Positions 1-8,943 of a stretch of 64,000 nt of DNA are shown in pieces. The stretch lies in the NCBI RefSeq assembly GCF_004005905.1, contig NZ_SACO01000003.1:372001-436000 (forward strand). The letters are read 5' to 3'. The notes under the pieces are model-generated. The model saw only the letters and a list, made by a program, of their open reading frames with translations, ran no database searches and was not told where the DNA came from. Made by a program: the position numbers and the translations under genes. The DNA is from Novosphingobium umbonatum (lineage in GTDB: Bacteria > Pseudomonadota > Alphaproteobacteria > Sphingomonadales > Sphingomonadaceae). Position 1 is the stretch's first letter, and every line of letters starts with the position of its first letter.

Positions 1-847
1 TCTGCGCCCAGGTGATGACCGCGCGGGGGCTCATCACGGTGGAAATGTCGCCATTGATGAAACCGGCGCGGGTCAGGTCGGCCACGCGCACCATATCGGC
101 AATGGTCTTTTCCGGCAGGTTCGGCACCTTCTTGTGCACAATGCCCGTCTCGGTGGCATGGGGCAGATAGTTCAGCGCCACCACCATGTTCCAGCGGTCC
201 ATCTGGCCCTGATTGATCGCCTGCGTGCCATGATAAAGCCCGCTGGTGTCGCCCAGACCAACGGTGTTGGCCGTGGCGAACATACGGAACCACTTGGAAG
301 GGCGGATCACGCGGTTCTGGTCCAGCAGGGTCAGCTTGCCCTCGGTTTCCAGCACGCGCTGGATCACGAACATCACGTCGGGGCGGCCCGCGTCATATTC
401 GTCAAACACCAGAGCGGTAGGAGTTTGCAGCGCCCAAGGCAGAATGCCCTCGCGGAATTCGGTGATCTGCTGGCCATCCTTCAACACGATGGCATCGCGG
501 CCGATCAGGTCGATACGGCTGATATGCGCGTCCAGATTGATACGCACGCAGGGCCAGTTAAGGCGCGCGGCCACTTGCTCGATATGGGTGGATTTACCCG
601 TGCCGTGATAGCCCTGCACCATCACGCGGCGGTTAAAGGCAAAACCGGCCAAAATCGCCAAAGTCGTGTCCGGATCAAACACATAGGTGTCATCACGATC
701 GGGCACGCGTTCATCCGCCACCGAAAAGGCGGGCACATGCATGTCAATGTCGATGCCAAACACCTCGCGCACATCAACGCTGGTGTCGGGAGCGCTCAGA
801 ATGGTGGTGGAGCGGCTGTCGGGCTGGATATCAAGAATCTGGGTCAT
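1..847 (-). CDS. cobS: Cobaltochelatase CobS subunit, AAA+ ATPase (3' end off the window)
   Basis: This encodes the AAA+ motor subunit of the aerobic cobaltochelatase (CobN-CobS-CobT), which drives Co2+ insertion into hydrogenobyrinic acid a,c-diamide in cobalamin synthesis. About 282 codons are visible, starting at ATG 847; the family is usually near 330 residues, so the C-terminus lies beyond base 1. The N-terminus ([10 protein letters not shown]) is followed by a Walker A motif, GYHGTGKST, and later by VFDEYDAG, which is Walker B-like, and a sensor-like FATANT. The [13 protein letters not shown] P-loop and the [19 protein letters not shown] stretch are characteristic of CobS. cobT would be expected just outside the window. 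Divergent from the GST gene, with a 76-bp gap. Confidence 0.93.
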   Translation of the reverse strand, partial: MTQILDIQPDSRSTTILSAPDTSVDVREVFGIDIDMHVPAFSVADERVPDRDDTYVFDPDTTLAILAGFAFNRRVMVQGYHGTGKSTHIEQVAARLNWPCVRINLDAHISRIDLIGRDAIVLKDGQQITEFREGILPWALQTPTALVFDEYDAGRPDVMFVIQRVLETEGKLTLLDQNRVIRPSKWFRMFATANTVGLGDTSGLYHGTQAINQGQMDRWNMVVALNYLPHATETGIVHKKVPNLPEKTIADMVRVADLTRAGFINGDISTVMSPRAVITWAQ

Positions 848-923
848 CGCGAAAACGACTATACGTTGCCCCTTCGCGCTGCAATATCTTTGACCAGAAT
901 AGGGCATAAAGGGAGATCGATTC

Positions 924-1559
924 ATGGAACTGATGGGTGCGCTGTTTTCGCCTTTCGTGCGCAAGGCCGCTTTGGTGCTGGCAGAAAAGGGGCTGGCCTT
1001 TGAAAACCCGCCTTTCAGCTTTGCCGAACCTTCGGAGGATTTTCTGGCCGCCAGCCCTTTCCGCAAGATCCCCGCGTTGAAGGATGGCGATTTCCTGATC
1101 AGCGATTCCACCGCCATTGCCGCCTATCTTGACGCACTGCACCCAGAACCGGCGCTCTATCCGGCCGAACCCCGCGCCCGCGCCCGCGCGGTATGGTTCG
1201 AGGAAGTGGCCGATACGATCATGGTGCCCAAGGCTGGCCCTGCCATTTACAACCGCTTTGTCGTGCCGCGCATGTTTGGCAAACCGGGCGATGAAGGTGC
1301 CGCCGTGGCCGCGATGAAGGCCTTTGCCTCGGCGATGGATTATCTGGAGGCCAGCGTGCCCGATGATGGCTGGCTGGCAGGAGACTTCTCCATCGGCGAC
1401 ATTGCCGTGGGCAGCGTGCTGCGGACACTGGACTACATCGGCGAATCGCTAGCTGTCTCCCGTTATCCGCGCGTGGCCAGTTGGTATGGCCGCCTGACCG
1501 CCCGCCCCGCATGGCAGGCCGTGGCCGAATTGGAAGCCGCCGCTTTTGCTGCTGCCTGA
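924..1559 (+). CDS. Glutathione S-transferase family protein
   Basis: 211-residue cytosolic GST-type protein. The N-terminal thioredoxin-like half (residues 1-75) carries [16 protein letters not shown] at the place of the catalytic loop and [11 protein letters not shown], the usual glutathione gamma-glutamyl-binding Glu/Asp-Ser pair. An all-helical C-terminal half follows, with the [13 protein letters not shown]-capping motif. Such proteins conjugate glutathione to electrophiles or act as peroxidases, but the substrate cannot be read from sequence. The start is supported by GGGAG eight bases upstream. It is followed after 11 bases by a VOC-domain gene, so the two are probably cotranscribed. 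Confidence 0.88.
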   Translation: MELMGALFSPFVRKAALVLAEKGLAFENPPFSFAEPSEDFLAASPFRKIPALKDGDFLISDSTAIAAYLDALHPEPALYPAEPRARARAVWFEEVADTIMVPKAGPAIYNRFVVPRMFGKPGDEGAAVAAMKAFASAMDYLEASVPDDGWLAGDFSIGDIAVGSVLRTLDYIGESLAVSRYPRVASWYGRLTARPAWQAVAELEAAAFAAA

Positions 1560-1570
1560 GGGATATAGCC

Positions 1571-2356
1571 ATGACCAAATTGCAAGGCGCGTGGATCTGG
1601 TATGAATTGATGACCAGTGATGCGGCGGGCGCGAAAGCCTTTTACGAGGCGGTGGCCGGTTGGCAGATCCCGTTAAGCGGGCAAGCACCGCTCTATTACA
1701 GCCATATCACCCGTGCCGATGGACGCGAGGTGGGCGGATTGCTGCCTTTGACGCAGGAGATGATCGCCCAAGGCGCGCATCCGGCATGGGTGGGCTATAT
1801 TGGCGTCGACGACATCAACGCCACGCTCGACGCCGCCTTGGCCGCAGGCGGGCGATTGCTGATGCCGCGGATGGATATTGACGAAGGCAGCTTTGCCATG
1901 GTCACCGATCCGGGCGGCGCGCCTTTCTATCTGATGCAGCCACGCGCCATGGGCAGCGGCCAGACCAGCGTGTCCTTCAGCGTGGAAGATTGCGGCAGCA
2001 TGGGCTGGAACGAATTGCCCGCAGCCGACATGGCCCGCGATCTGGCTTTCTATCAAGCCCTGTTCGGATGGGAGGTCACAGGCGCGCTGGATATGGGCGC
2101 CTATGGCCAGTACCAATTCCTTGCCCATGATGGCGTGACAATGGGCGCCATCATGCAACGCATTCCCGAAGCGCAGGGTTTTGGCTGGAACCATTACATT
2201 CGCGTGGCCGATATTGATGCCGCCGCCAGCGCGATCAATGCGCATGGCGGGCGGGTGCTACGCGGGCCGGACCCTGTGCCCGGAGAGGACTGGATCATCC
2301 ATGGCCGCGACCCGCAAGGCGCAAGTTTCGCGCTGGTGGGCAAAAGAGTGGCGTGA
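1571..2356 (+). CDS. VOC family protein with two glyoxalase-like domains
   Basis: 261 residues made of two tandem vicinal-oxygen-chelate modules, roughly residues 5-118 and 128-258. Each opens with a FYE/FYQ...GWEV-type helix (AKAFYEAVAGWQI and DLAFYQALFGWEV) and ends in a strand of the DPGGAPFYL/DPQGASFALV type. This is the pattern seen in bacterial two-domain VOC proteins related to hydroxylase or antibiotic-binding families; enzymatic activity is not established. The start ATG 1571 is chosen over longer frames because AGGG lies eight bases upstream and the family begins here. It is probably cotranscribed with the GST gene upstream and ends 4 bp from the convergent J-domain gene. Confidence 0.88.
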   Translation: MTKLQGAWIWYELMTSDAAGAKAFYEAVAGWQIPLSGQAPLYYSHITRADGREVGGLLPLTQEMIAQGAHPAWVGYIGVDDINATLDAALAAGGRLLMPRMDIDEGSFAMVTDPGGAPFYLMQPRAMGSGQTSVSFSVEDCGSMGWNELPAADMARDLAFYQALFGWEVTGALDMGAYGQYQFLAHDGVTMGAIMQRIPEAQGFGWNHYIRVADIDAAASAINAHGGRVLRGPDPVPGEDWIIHGRDPQGASFALVGKRVA

Positions 2357-2360
2357 GCCC

Positions 2361-2963
2361 TCAGGCAAAACCGGGCAATTTGCGCAACAATTGATAGGCC
2401 TCCACCACCGCTTGCAGCTTGGATTCGTAACGGCGGTCGCCGCCATTACGGTCGGGGTGATAGCGGTGGAGCAGGTCTGAATAACGCGTGCGCAAGTCGC
2501 GCCGATTGGCGTCCAGTTCCAGATCAAGCGCTTCCAAGGCCCGCTGCTCCTCCGGCGAGACCAAACGCCCGTCGGGCCAGCGGCGCGGCTCCATGCGGTT
2601 GGCAAAGCCCTTTTTGGCATGACGGGCGCGGGCAGCAATCGCTTCCAACGGGTCATCAAAATCGGCCCAGCGCGGGGCCGAATCCACCCCTGCCGTGGGG
2701 CGAAAGGCACGCGTTTCGCGTTCCCAGCCATGAATGGGCGATTGCGCGGCCCAGATTTCCTCGGCGCTCATGCCGGCAAAATAATCATATTTGGCGTTGA
2801 AGGCGCGGATATGTTCAAGGCAGAACCAGCGGAAATCCCCCGGCCCGTCAAAGCCCGAAGGCTTGATGCCGGGCGCGCGAAACTCGCCCGCCTCTGTGCA
2901 TTCGCGCCAATCGCATCCGCGCTGCGCACCCTTTACCCGTCCGTGGAATCGATCCTGACTCAT
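2361..2963 (-). CDS. J-domain (DnaJ-like) protein
   Basis: 200-residue protein with its J domain at the C-terminus (about residues 138-198). The HPD motif that stimulates DnaK is visible in LHRYHPDRNGGDRR, preceded by ANRRDLRTRYSDLL. The N-terminal 130 residues contain conserved Cys/Trp (GCDWRECTEAGEFRAP) and FCLEHIRAFNAKYDYF, which could bind metal or a client. It lacks the Gly/Phe and zinc-finger regions of full DnaJ, so it is a specialised co-chaperone of the type common in alphaproteobacteria. Its 3' end faces the VOC gene and it is divergent from bolA. Confidence 0.88.
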   Translation of the reverse strand: MSQDRFHGRVKGAQRGCDWRECTEAGEFRAPGIKPSGFDGPGDFRWFCLEHIRAFNAKYDYFAGMSAEEIWAAQSPIHGWERETRAFRPTAGVDSAPRWADFDDPLEAIAARARHAKKGFANRMEPRRWPDGRLVSPEEQRALEALDLELDANRRDLRTRYSDLLHRYHPDRNGGDRRYESKLQAVVEAYQLLRKLPGFA

Positions 2964-3032
2964 CTATTCCCCATGCCGCCAATTGGGCTAAAGGAAAAGG
3001 CCAAGCCCTGCCCTCATCCCCAAAGGACGCTT

Positions 3033-3305
3033 ATGACCGGCCCCGTTGCTCAGGAAATCACCGCGCTATTGACCGAGGCCTTCGCGCCCAGCGCGCTGGA
3101 GGTGATCAACGACTCGCACCATCACGCAGGGCATATGGGCGACGATCAAAGCGGCGAATCGCATTTCACCGTGGTGATCGAAAGCGCGGCCTTTTCGGGC
3201 GTAAACCGCGTGATGCGCCAACGCATGGTGAACAAGGCGCTGGGCGATATTCCGGGCCAGCGGGTGCATGCCTTGGCCATCCGCGCCCGCGCACCGGGGG
3301 AATGA
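3033..3305 (+). CDS. bolA: BolA family protein
   Basis: 90-residue BolA-like protein. The family partners monothiol glutaredoxins in Fe-S/redox regulation and can act as a transcriptional regulator. The class II KH-like core is recognisable: LEVINDSHHHAGH with the conserved His residues, then SHFTVVIESAAFSG and RHR-like RVMRQRMVNKALGD, ending HALAIRARAP. AAGGACG sits just upstream of ATG 3033. The stop overlaps the start of the downstream hydrolase (ATGA), indicating translational coupling. BolA next to a J-domain gene is a frequent sphingomonad arrangement. Confidence 0.93.
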   Translation: MTGPVAQEITALLTEAFAPSALEVINDSHHHAGHMGDDQSGESHFTVVIESAAFSGVNRVMRQRMVNKALGDIPGQRVHALAIRARAPGE

Positions 3306-4183
3306 GCCTGCGCCACATCAGCCTGTCCGATGGTGAGAGGCTGGCCGTGTGGGAAAGCGGGCCGGAGGACGCGCCTGCCTGCCTGTTCCTGCATGGCTTT
3401 CCGGAGAATCACCGCGCATGGCGGCACCAGATCGCGCATCTGGAAAGCGCCTATCGCTGCATCGCGCCCGATCTGCGCGGCTATGGCGCATCGTCCAAAC
3501 CGGCAGATGTGGCGGCCTATGCTACGCCGCGTCTGGCGGGTGATGTGCTGGAACTGGCCAATGCGCTGGGGCTGGAACGCTTTACGCTGCTGGGCCATGA
3601 TTGGGGCGGATTGCTGGCTTGGGAAGTGGCCACAGCCGCACCGGACAGGCTGGAAGCGCTGGTGGTGGCCAATGCGCCCCACCCTGCCCTGTTCCAGCAT
3701 GTGCTGAACACAGATCCGGCCCAACTGGCGGCCAGCGCCTATATCGACCTGCTGCGCGACCCCGCGATTGATCCCGTACTGGCCGAACATGGCCTTGGCC
3801 CGGTGCTGCAACGGGCCTTTGGCGATGGCGCCCTGCGCGCGATGGAGCGGGAAGAACTGGGAGCACTGCTGAAACAATGGCGCGATCCGGCCGCCGCCTT
3901 GGCCATGGTCAACTGGTATCGCGCCAGTGGCATCACCCTGCCCGACGCAGCCGCCCCCGCAGCGCCGCCGCCCGCACCGCAACCCATCGCCACCCCCACG
4001 CTGGTGCTGTGGGGAGAGGCGGACACCGCCCTTCTGCCCGCCAATCTGGACGGCTTGGCGCAATGGGTGCCCCATCACACCATCACTCGCCTGCCCGATA
4101 TCGGCCATTTCAGCCCTTGGCAGGCCCCCGAAGCGGTCAATCAGGCGATCAGCGCCTTTATGGGCAAAAACCGATTATCCTGA
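3302..4183 (+). CDS. Alpha/beta hydrolase, epoxide hydrolase-like
   Basis: 293-residue alpha/beta hydrolase with the features of the epoxide-hydrolase/haloalkane-dehalogenase branch. The HGFPE oxyanion loop is at residues 31-35. The nucleophile elbow GHDWGG puts the catalytic Asp at 100. A late Asp lies in LWGEAD and a His in DIGHFSPWQ near residue 270. The cap region contains an Ala/Pro-rich insert (PDAAAPAAPPPAPQP) that looks like a flexible linker. An Asp nucleophile argues for epoxide or halide substrates rather than esters. Coupled to bolA through a 4-base ATGA overlap. Confidence 0.87.
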   Translation: MSLRHISLSDGERLAVWESGPEDAPACLFLHGFPENHRAWRHQIAHLESAYRCIAPDLRGYGASSKPADVAAYATPRLAGDVLELANALGLERFTLLGHDWGGLLAWEVATAAPDRLEALVVANAPHPALFQHVLNTDPAQLAASAYIDLLRDPAIDPVLAEHGLGPVLQRAFGDGALRAMEREELGALLKQWRDPAAALAMVNWYRASGITLPDAAAPAAPPPAPQPIATPTLVLWGEADTALLPANLDGLAQWVPHHTITRLPDIGHFSPWQAPEAVNQAISAFMGKNRLS

Positions 4184-4206
4184 TCGAAAGGACGCTGCGC
4201 TGGGCG

Positions 4207-4234
4207 GTTGCCCTTTTGCCCCCCGCGCTTTAAG
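4207..4234 (+). promoter_or_regulatory. Predicted hisG promoter (GTTGCC-N16-TTTAAG)
   Basis: GTTGCC at 4207-4212 and TTTAAG at 4229-4234, 16 bases apart, followed by GCGC. The layout resembles the promoter pattern at tRNA-Phe, purC, purS and infA in this window, with a weaker match. Transcription would start only a few bases before ATG 4244, implying a leaderless or near-leaderless his operon mRNA. Inferred by eye only. Confidence 0.35.
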
Positions 4235-4243
4235 GCGCATCCC

Positions 4244-4918
4244 ATGTCTGCACAGCTCAAACCGCTCACTTTCGCGATCCCCAAGGGACGCATCCTTGAC
4301 GAAGCGCTGCCCCTGATGGCGCGCGCCGGTGTCGTGCCCGACAAGGAATTCTTCGACAAATCCTCCCGCGCGCTGTCTTTCGCGGTGGAAGGCTCGGATA
4401 TGCGGCTGATCCGCGTCCGCGCTTTCGACGTAGCCACCTTTGTGGCCCATGGCGCGGCGCAGGCGGGAATTGTCGGTTCGGACGTGGTGGATGAATTTGC
4501 CTATGCCGATCTTTATGCGCCGGTCGATCTGGACATCGGCCATTGCCGCCTGTCTGTGGCCGAGCCGGTGGATGCGGCCAGCACCGCCACGGCCAGCCAT
4601 GTGCGCGTGGCCAGCAAATATCCCAATCTGACGCGCAAGCATTACGAACGCCAAGGCATTCAGGCCGAGGTGGTCAAATTGAATGGCGCGATGGAACTGG
4701 CCCCGATGCTGGGCCTTGCGGGGCGGATTGTCGATCTGGTCTCCACGGGGCGCACATTGAAGGAAAACGGCCTGCGCGAAACCGATGTTATCATGCAGAT
4801 TTCCGCCCGCCTGATCGTCAACCGCGCCGCGCTGAAAACCGATCCGCGCGTGGGTGAATTGGTGGAACAGTTCCGCGCCATGGCGGGGCAAGCCAGCGTG
4901 GAAGAGGTGGGCGCATGA
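4244..4918 (+). CDS. hisG: ATP phosphoribosyltransferase, short (HisZ-dependent) form
   Basis: First enzyme of histidine biosynthesis, joining ATP and PRPP to give phosphoribosyl-ATP. The 224-residue length is the short form, which lacks the C-terminal ACT-like regulatory domain and needs the HisZ subunit, not encoded here. Visible motifs are the N-terminal [12 protein letters not shown], the [17 protein letters not shown] substrate region and [13 protein letters not shown] at the PRPP site. I chose ATG 4244 because the family starts at MxxLxxAIPKGR; upstream ATGs would add a non-conserved extension. The stop overlaps hisD by ATGA. It leads the hisG-hisD-nusB-thiL run. Confidence 0.95.
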   Translation: MSAQLKPLTFAIPKGRILDEALPLMARAGVVPDKEFFDKSSRALSFAVEGSDMRLIRVRAFDVATFVAHGAAQAGIVGSDVVDEFAYADLYAPVDLDIGHCRLSVAEPVDAASTATASHVRVASKYPNLTRKHYERQGIQAEVVKLNGAMELAPMLGLAGRIVDLVSTGRTLKENGLRETDVIMQISARLIVNRAALKTDPRVGELVEQFRAMAGQASVEEVGA

Positions 4919-6216
4919 TCCGCCTTTCCGCCACAGACGCCGGTTTCGAGGCAGCCTTCGCCCGTATCGTGGCCGACCGGCGCGAAAGCGATAGCGATGT
5001 GTCGGGCGCGGTCAGCGCTATTCTGGCCGATGTGCGCGCGCGCGGCGATGCCGCTCTGGCCGATTACACCGCCCGCTTCGATGGGCACACGCTGGACAGC
5101 GAAGCCGACTGGCGCATTTCGGCGCAGGCCTGCAAGGCCGCTTTTGACGCGCTGGACCCGACTTTGCGCGCCGCGCTGGAAACAGCGGCCACCCGCATCG
5201 CCGCCTATCACGCCGCGCAAAAGCCGGAAGACCGCGACTATACCGATGCGCAAGGCGTGCGTCTGGGCGCGGTGTGGAAGCCGGTGGATGCGGCGGGCCT
5301 TTATGTGCCCGGTGGCCGTGCAGCCTATCCCTCCAGCCTGTTGATGAACGCCATCCCCGCCAAGGTGGCGGGCGTGCAGCGTCTGGTGGTGGTCACCCCC
5401 ACCCCCAAAGGCGCGCTCAACGATCTGGTGCTGGCCGCGGCCCATCTGGCCGGTGTGGATGAAATCTGGCGCGTGGGCGGGGCCCATGCCGTGGGCGCGC
5501 TGGCCTATGGCACCGACCGTATAGCACCGGTGGATGTCATCACCGGCCCCGGCAATGCCTATGTGGCCGAAGCCAAGCGCCAGCTTTATGGCGTGGTGGG
5601 CATCGACATGGTGGCTGGCCCTTCGGAAATTCTGGTGCTGGCCGATGGCAAGAACAACCCCGACTGGATCGCCGCCGACCTGCTGAGTCAGGCCGAGCAT
5701 GATCCGGTGGCGCAGTCGATCCTGATCACCGATGATGCCGCTTTTGCCGATGCGGTAGAAGCGGCCGTGGAGCGCGCCTTGCAAAGCCTGCCCACGCAGG
5801 CCACCGCGCGCCAGTCCTGGGATGATTTCGGCGTGATTGTGGTGGTCGATGATCTGGAGCGCGATGCTGCCGCTCTGGCCAATCGTCTCGCGGCGGAACA
5901 CGTCGAAATTGCCACCGACGATCCGCAAAGCCTGTTTGCCCAGATCCGCCATGCCGGTTCCGCCTTCCTTGGCCGCCATACGCCTGAAGCGATTGGCGAT
6001 TATGTGGCGGGGCCGAACCACGTGCTGCCCACCGGGCGCCGCGCGCGCTTTGCCAGCGGCCTGTCGGTGCTTGATTTCATGAAGCGCACCAGCTTCCTCC
6101 AGCTTGACGAAACCGCCCTTGCCGCCATAGGGCCTGCCGCTGTTGCTCTGGCCGATGCCGAAGGGCTGCCCGCGCATGGACTTTCGGTGTCCGTCCGTCT
6201 GGGCCATAAAGGATAA
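4915..6216 (+). CDS. hisD: Histidinol dehydrogenase
   Basis: Zn-dependent NAD+ enzyme that oxidises L-histidinol to histidine through histidinal in the last two steps of the pathway. Its 433 residues are the normal length. Diagnostic stretches are [48 protein letters not shown] and LLSQAEHDP (zinc-ligand Gln/His), with catalytic EH residues in [14 protein letters not shown]. It starts within the last codons of hisG (ATGA) and is followed 4 bases later by nusB, so the his genes and the antitermination factor share a transcript. Confidence 0.96.
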   Translation: MIRLSATDAGFEAAFARIVADRRESDSDVSGAVSAILADVRARGDAALADYTARFDGHTLDSEADWRISAQACKAAFDALDPTLRAALETAATRIAAYHAAQKPEDRDYTDAQGVRLGAVWKPVDAAGLYVPGGRAAYPSSLLMNAIPAKVAGVQRLVVVTPTPKGALNDLVLAAAHLAGVDEIWRVGGAHAVGALAYGTDRIAPVDVITGPGNAYVAEAKRQLYGVVGIDMVAGPSEILVLADGKNNPDWIAADLLSQAEHDPVAQSILITDDAAFADAVEAAVERALQSLPTQATARQSWDDFGVIVVVDDLERDAAALANRLAAEHVEIATDDPQSLFAQIRHAGSAFLGRHTPEAIGDYVAGPNHVLPTGRRARFASGLSVLDFMKRTSFLQLDETALAAIGPAAVALADAEGLPAHGLSVSVRLGHKG

Positions 6217-6220
6217 TCGC

Positions 6221-6688
6221 ATGAACGCCCGTTCCCAATTGCCCAAAAAGGGCATCGCCCGTTCCGCCGCCCGCCTTGCCGCGGTGCAGGCCCTGTATCA
6301 GCACCAGATGGAAGGCACGCCCGAGCCGCAATTGCTCGACGAATTCCACCGCCACCGTCTGGGCGCTGAAATCGAGGATATGCAGATGGTGGATGCCGAC
6401 CGCATCCATTTTGACGACGTGGTAAAGGGCGTGCTGGCCCGCATCACCGAAATCGACGCGCTGTTGTCCGAAAAGCTGGCCGAGGGCTGGCGTCTGGAGC
6501 GTCTGGACAAGACGATGGTGCAGGTGCTGCGCGCCGGTGCCTATGAAGTGATCGCGCGCGAGGATATTCCGGCCGCCGCCATCATCACCGAATATGTCGA
6601 TGTGGCCCATGCCTTCTTTGAAGAGCGCGAGGCCAAATTCGTCAATGGCGTGCTGGACGCGCTGGCCAAGTCCGCGCGCAAGGCCTGA
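6221..6688 (+). CDS. nusB: Transcription antitermination factor NusB
   Basis: 155-residue NusB, the all-helical factor that with NusE (S10) binds boxA RNA and supports rRNA antitermination. RSAARLAAVQALYQHQ at the N-terminus is the boxA-binding helix, and ITEYVDVAHAFFEEREAKFVNGVLD is the signature C-terminal region (shown here only in part by its key YVDVAH and FVNGVLD words). ATG 6221 lies 4 bases after hisD; longer upstream starts only read through hisD. Its stop codon region provides the ribosome site of thiL. Confidence 0.95.
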   Translation: MNARSQLPKKGIARSAARLAAVQALYQHQMEGTPEPQLLDEFHRHRLGAEIEDMQMVDADRIHFDDVVKGVLARITEIDALLSEKLAEGWRLERLDKTMVQVLRAGAYEVIAREDIPAAAIITEYVDVAHAFFEEREAKFVNGVLDALAKSARKA

Positions 6689-6699
6689 AGGCCCGCGCA

Positions 6700-7563
6700 C
6701 TGACCGGCGAATTCGCCTTTATCGAGGCGCTGCGCGCCCTCGCCCGCGATCCGGCGGCGCGGGGGCTGCGCGATGATGCGGCGGTTTTGCCCTTTGGCGG
6801 CGAATTGCTGGTGTTGACCCATGACACGATGGTGGCGGGTCATCATTTCCTGCCCACCCAAGACCCTGCCGATGTGGCATGGCGTCTGGTGGCCACCAAC
6901 ATTTCCGACCTAGCCGCCAAGGGCGCGCAGCCGGTGGGTGTGTTGCTATCCTATCAATTGACCGGCGACGAAGCGCGCTTTCTGGAAGGGCTGCATCAGG
7001 CCTTGGCACATTATAACGTGCCCCTGCTGGGCGGGGACACGGTGGCTTCCAGTGGCGCGCAAGTGCTGGGCCTGACCGCTCTGGGCCGTGCCTCCCATCG
7101 CCCTGTGCCCGCGCGAGATGGCGCGCATGTGGGCGATGGCATTTACCTGAGCGGGCCGGTGGGCGGGGCGATGATGGGGTTTGAGGCTCTACAGGCCGGT
7201 AGTCAGGATGAGGCGCTCACCCTGCCCTATCGCCGCCCGCAGGCGCATCTGGCGCAGGGTATCGCCTTGGCGCCCCATGTCAGCGCGATGATGGATGTGT
7301 CGGACGGGTTGCTGCTGGATGCGGCAAGGCTGGGCAAGGCTTCTGGCGTAACGATGGCGCTGGACAGCACCGCCGTGCCTCTGGCCGCGCCGGAAAGCCG
7401 CCGCGCCGATGCCTTGCGCTGGGGCGATGATTACCAATTGCTGTTCACCGCCAGCGGCCCCCTGCCTGTGCCTGCTTTCCGCATTGGCACGGTAATGGCG
7501 GGAGATGACCCTGTGCTGCTGGATGGCGCTGTGCCAGAGGGCAATCTGGGCTACATGCACTGA
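6700..7563 (+). CDS. thiL: Thiamine-monophosphate kinase, predicted CTG start
   Basis: ThiL phosphorylates thiamine monophosphate to the active cofactor thiamine diphosphate. The conserved N-terminus (TGEFAFIEALRALA then GLRDDAAVL, with the Mg-ATP Asp pair) lies upstream of the first conventional start, TTG 6787. That codon falls within or after the DDAAVL motif and would remove it. No ATG, GTG or TTG exists in frame between the stop at 6619-6621 and 6787. CTG 6700 has GAAGG at 6687-6691, eight bases away, so it is the best start; CTG 6685 overlapping the nusB stop is the alternative. Other motifs are GDTVAS, DVSDGLLLDAARL and WGDDYQLLF. Product about 287 residues. Confidence 0.9.
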   Translation: MTGEFAFIEALRALARDPAARGLRDDAAVLPFGGELLVLTHDTMVAGHHFLPTQDPADVAWRLVATNISDLAAKGAQPVGVLLSYQLTGDEARFLEGLHQALAHYNVPLLGGDTVASSGAQVLGLTALGRASHRPVPARDGAHVGDGIYLSGPVGGAMMGFEALQAGSQDEALTLPYRRPQAHLAQGIALAPHVSAMMDVSDGLLLDAARLGKASGVTMALDSTAVPLAAPESRRADALRWGDDYQLLFTASGPLPVPAFRIGTVMAGDDPVLLDGAVPEGNLGYMH

Positions 7564-7606
7564 TCCATTTACGCTTCCTTCGCCCTTGGCGCGTTAGGAG
7601 GAAGTG

Positions 7607-8713
7607 ATGCGACAATCCCCCTCCCCCACATGGCGCGCGGTGCCTTGGCAGGCCATGCAGACGCCTGATGCCGTGGCGGCATGGGAAGCGCTGGCCTTGC
7701 GTGCGGTGGAGCCTAATCCCTTTTTTGAAAGCTGGTTCTTGCTGCCCGCGCTTGAGGGGCTGGATCGGCAGGGCAAGGTGGAACTGTTGCTGCTGGAAAA
7801 TGGCGGGCAATGGCTGGGCCTGATGCCGGTGGTTCGGCAGGCGCGCTATTATGGGCGACCTATCCCCCATCTGTCGGGCTGGATGCATCCCAATGGCTTG
7901 ATCGGGGCGCCTTTGGTGGCGGCGGGGATGGAGATCGCCTTTTGGCGGGCGCTGCTGGCATGGGCCGATGCGCAGGGGGGAATGAGCCTGTTTCTGCATC
8001 TGGCCGACCTGCCGCTGGAGGGTGCGCTAGCCGAAGGATTCCGGCAGGCCTTGGCAGAGGATGGTCGCCGCGCCACGCTGGTGGCGCAGAGAAATCAGGT
8101 TATGCTGCGCAGCAATTTGGCGCCAGAAGCCTATTATGAAGCCACCGTTTCAGGAAAGAAGCGCAAGGAATACAGGCGACAAGCCAACAGACTTTCGGAC
8201 TTGGGCGAAGTGCAATTCTGCCGCCAGAGCGATGCCGAAAATGTGGACGCATGGGCGCAGGACTTCCTCGACCTGGAAGCCGCAGGATGGAAAGGCAAGG
8301 CAGGTTCCGCCCTTGCCAGCGCCGCCCATACCGAACAGCTCTGGCGCAAAGCCTTGCATGGTGCAGCGCAGCGTGGCAGGCTGGAACGACTGAGCCTCAC
8401 CCTAAACAACCGCCCCATCGCCATGCTGGCCAGTTTCATCACCCCGCCCGCCGGTTTCATGTTCAAGACCTGCTTTGACGAAAGCCTCGCCGCTTTCTCC
8501 CCCGGCGTACTGCTCCAGCGCGAAAATCTCGCCATGTTAACCCACCCCCATGTCCAATGGGTGGACAGTTGCGCCGATGAAAGCCACCCGATGATCCCGC
8601 ACCTATGGCGCGAGCGGCGGCGGATCGGGGCAGTTTCCATCGCCATTGGCGGCGGATTGCGGCGGGCTGTGTTTGCGCCTTTGGCGATGCGGGAGCGAGT
8701 GGGAGACGTCTGA
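7607..8713 (+). CDS. GNAT-type (BioF2-like/CelD) acetyltransferase-fold protein
   Basis: 368-residue protein of the family with a FemAB-like or BioF2-like acetyltransferase domain, often annotated CelD/BcsL. Landmarks are PNPFFESWFLLPALE near the N-terminus, the central KRKEYRRQANRL helix and the C-terminal ARFTFKT-like FMFKTCFDESLAAFSPG with HVQWVDSCADESHPMI. The family is implicated in transferring acyl or aminoacyl groups in surface polysaccharide or peptidoglycan metabolism, but the substrate is unknown. AGGAGG at 7596-7601 supports ATG 7607 (5-base spacing) over GTG 7604. Its end faces uvrC across an inverted-repeat element. Confidence 0.82.
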   Translation: MRQSPSPTWRAVPWQAMQTPDAVAAWEALALRAVEPNPFFESWFLLPALEGLDRQGKVELLLLENGGQWLGLMPVVRQARYYGRPIPHLSGWMHPNGLIGAPLVAAGMEIAFWRALLAWADAQGGMSLFLHLADLPLEGALAEGFRQALAEDGRRATLVAQRNQVMLRSNLAPEAYYEATVSGKKRKEYRRQANRLSDLGEVQFCRQSDAENVDAWAQDFLDLEAAGWKGKAGSALASAAHTEQLWRKALHGAAQRGRLERLSLTLNNRPIAMLASFITPPAGFMFKTCFDESLAAFSPGVLLQRENLAMLTHPHVQWVDSCADESHPMIPHLWRERRRIGAVSIAIGGGLRRAVFAPLAMRERVGDV

Positions 8714-8735
8714 ATTTGCCTGCGTTGGGTTTTTA

Positions 8736-8935
8736 GAAGGTGCCTCCGGCGGGCAAAGGGCGGGGGCCCTTTGCAATCCCTTGAATGGGTTAAGATAGAA
8801 TGGCGGCTATGCGCATAGCCGAAGCGCCGCAGGCTTTATAAACCGCTTCGCGGAAAGGCGCTGCATGGCAAGCTTGGCACCGATATTGATGGGTTTGCAA
8901 AGGGCCCCCGCCCTTTGCCCGCCGGAGGCACCTTC
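8736..8935. repeat. Dispersed repeat: 41-bp perfect inverted pair between convergent genes
   Basis: Bases 8736-8776 and 8895-8935 are exact reverse complements over 41 bp, separated by 118 bp of unrelated sequence. Each arm begins GAAGGTGCCTCCGGCGGG and ends in a self-complementary hairpin, CAAAGGGC-GGGG-GCCCTTTG. The pair sits between the 3' ends of the GNAT gene and uvrC and could terminate both transcripts or fold into a long cruciform. A third copy is present at 57557-57596, so this is a dispersed REP-like element rather than a simple terminator. Confidence 0.85.
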
Positions 8936-8943
8936 CAAAAACC

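Noticed and set aside
134..1003. Long plus-strand frame (289 codons) at the left edge
   Set aside because: It runs antisense through cobS, whose Walker motifs and family identity are clear, and its sequence is His/Ala-rich noise typical of antisense frames in GC-rich DNA.
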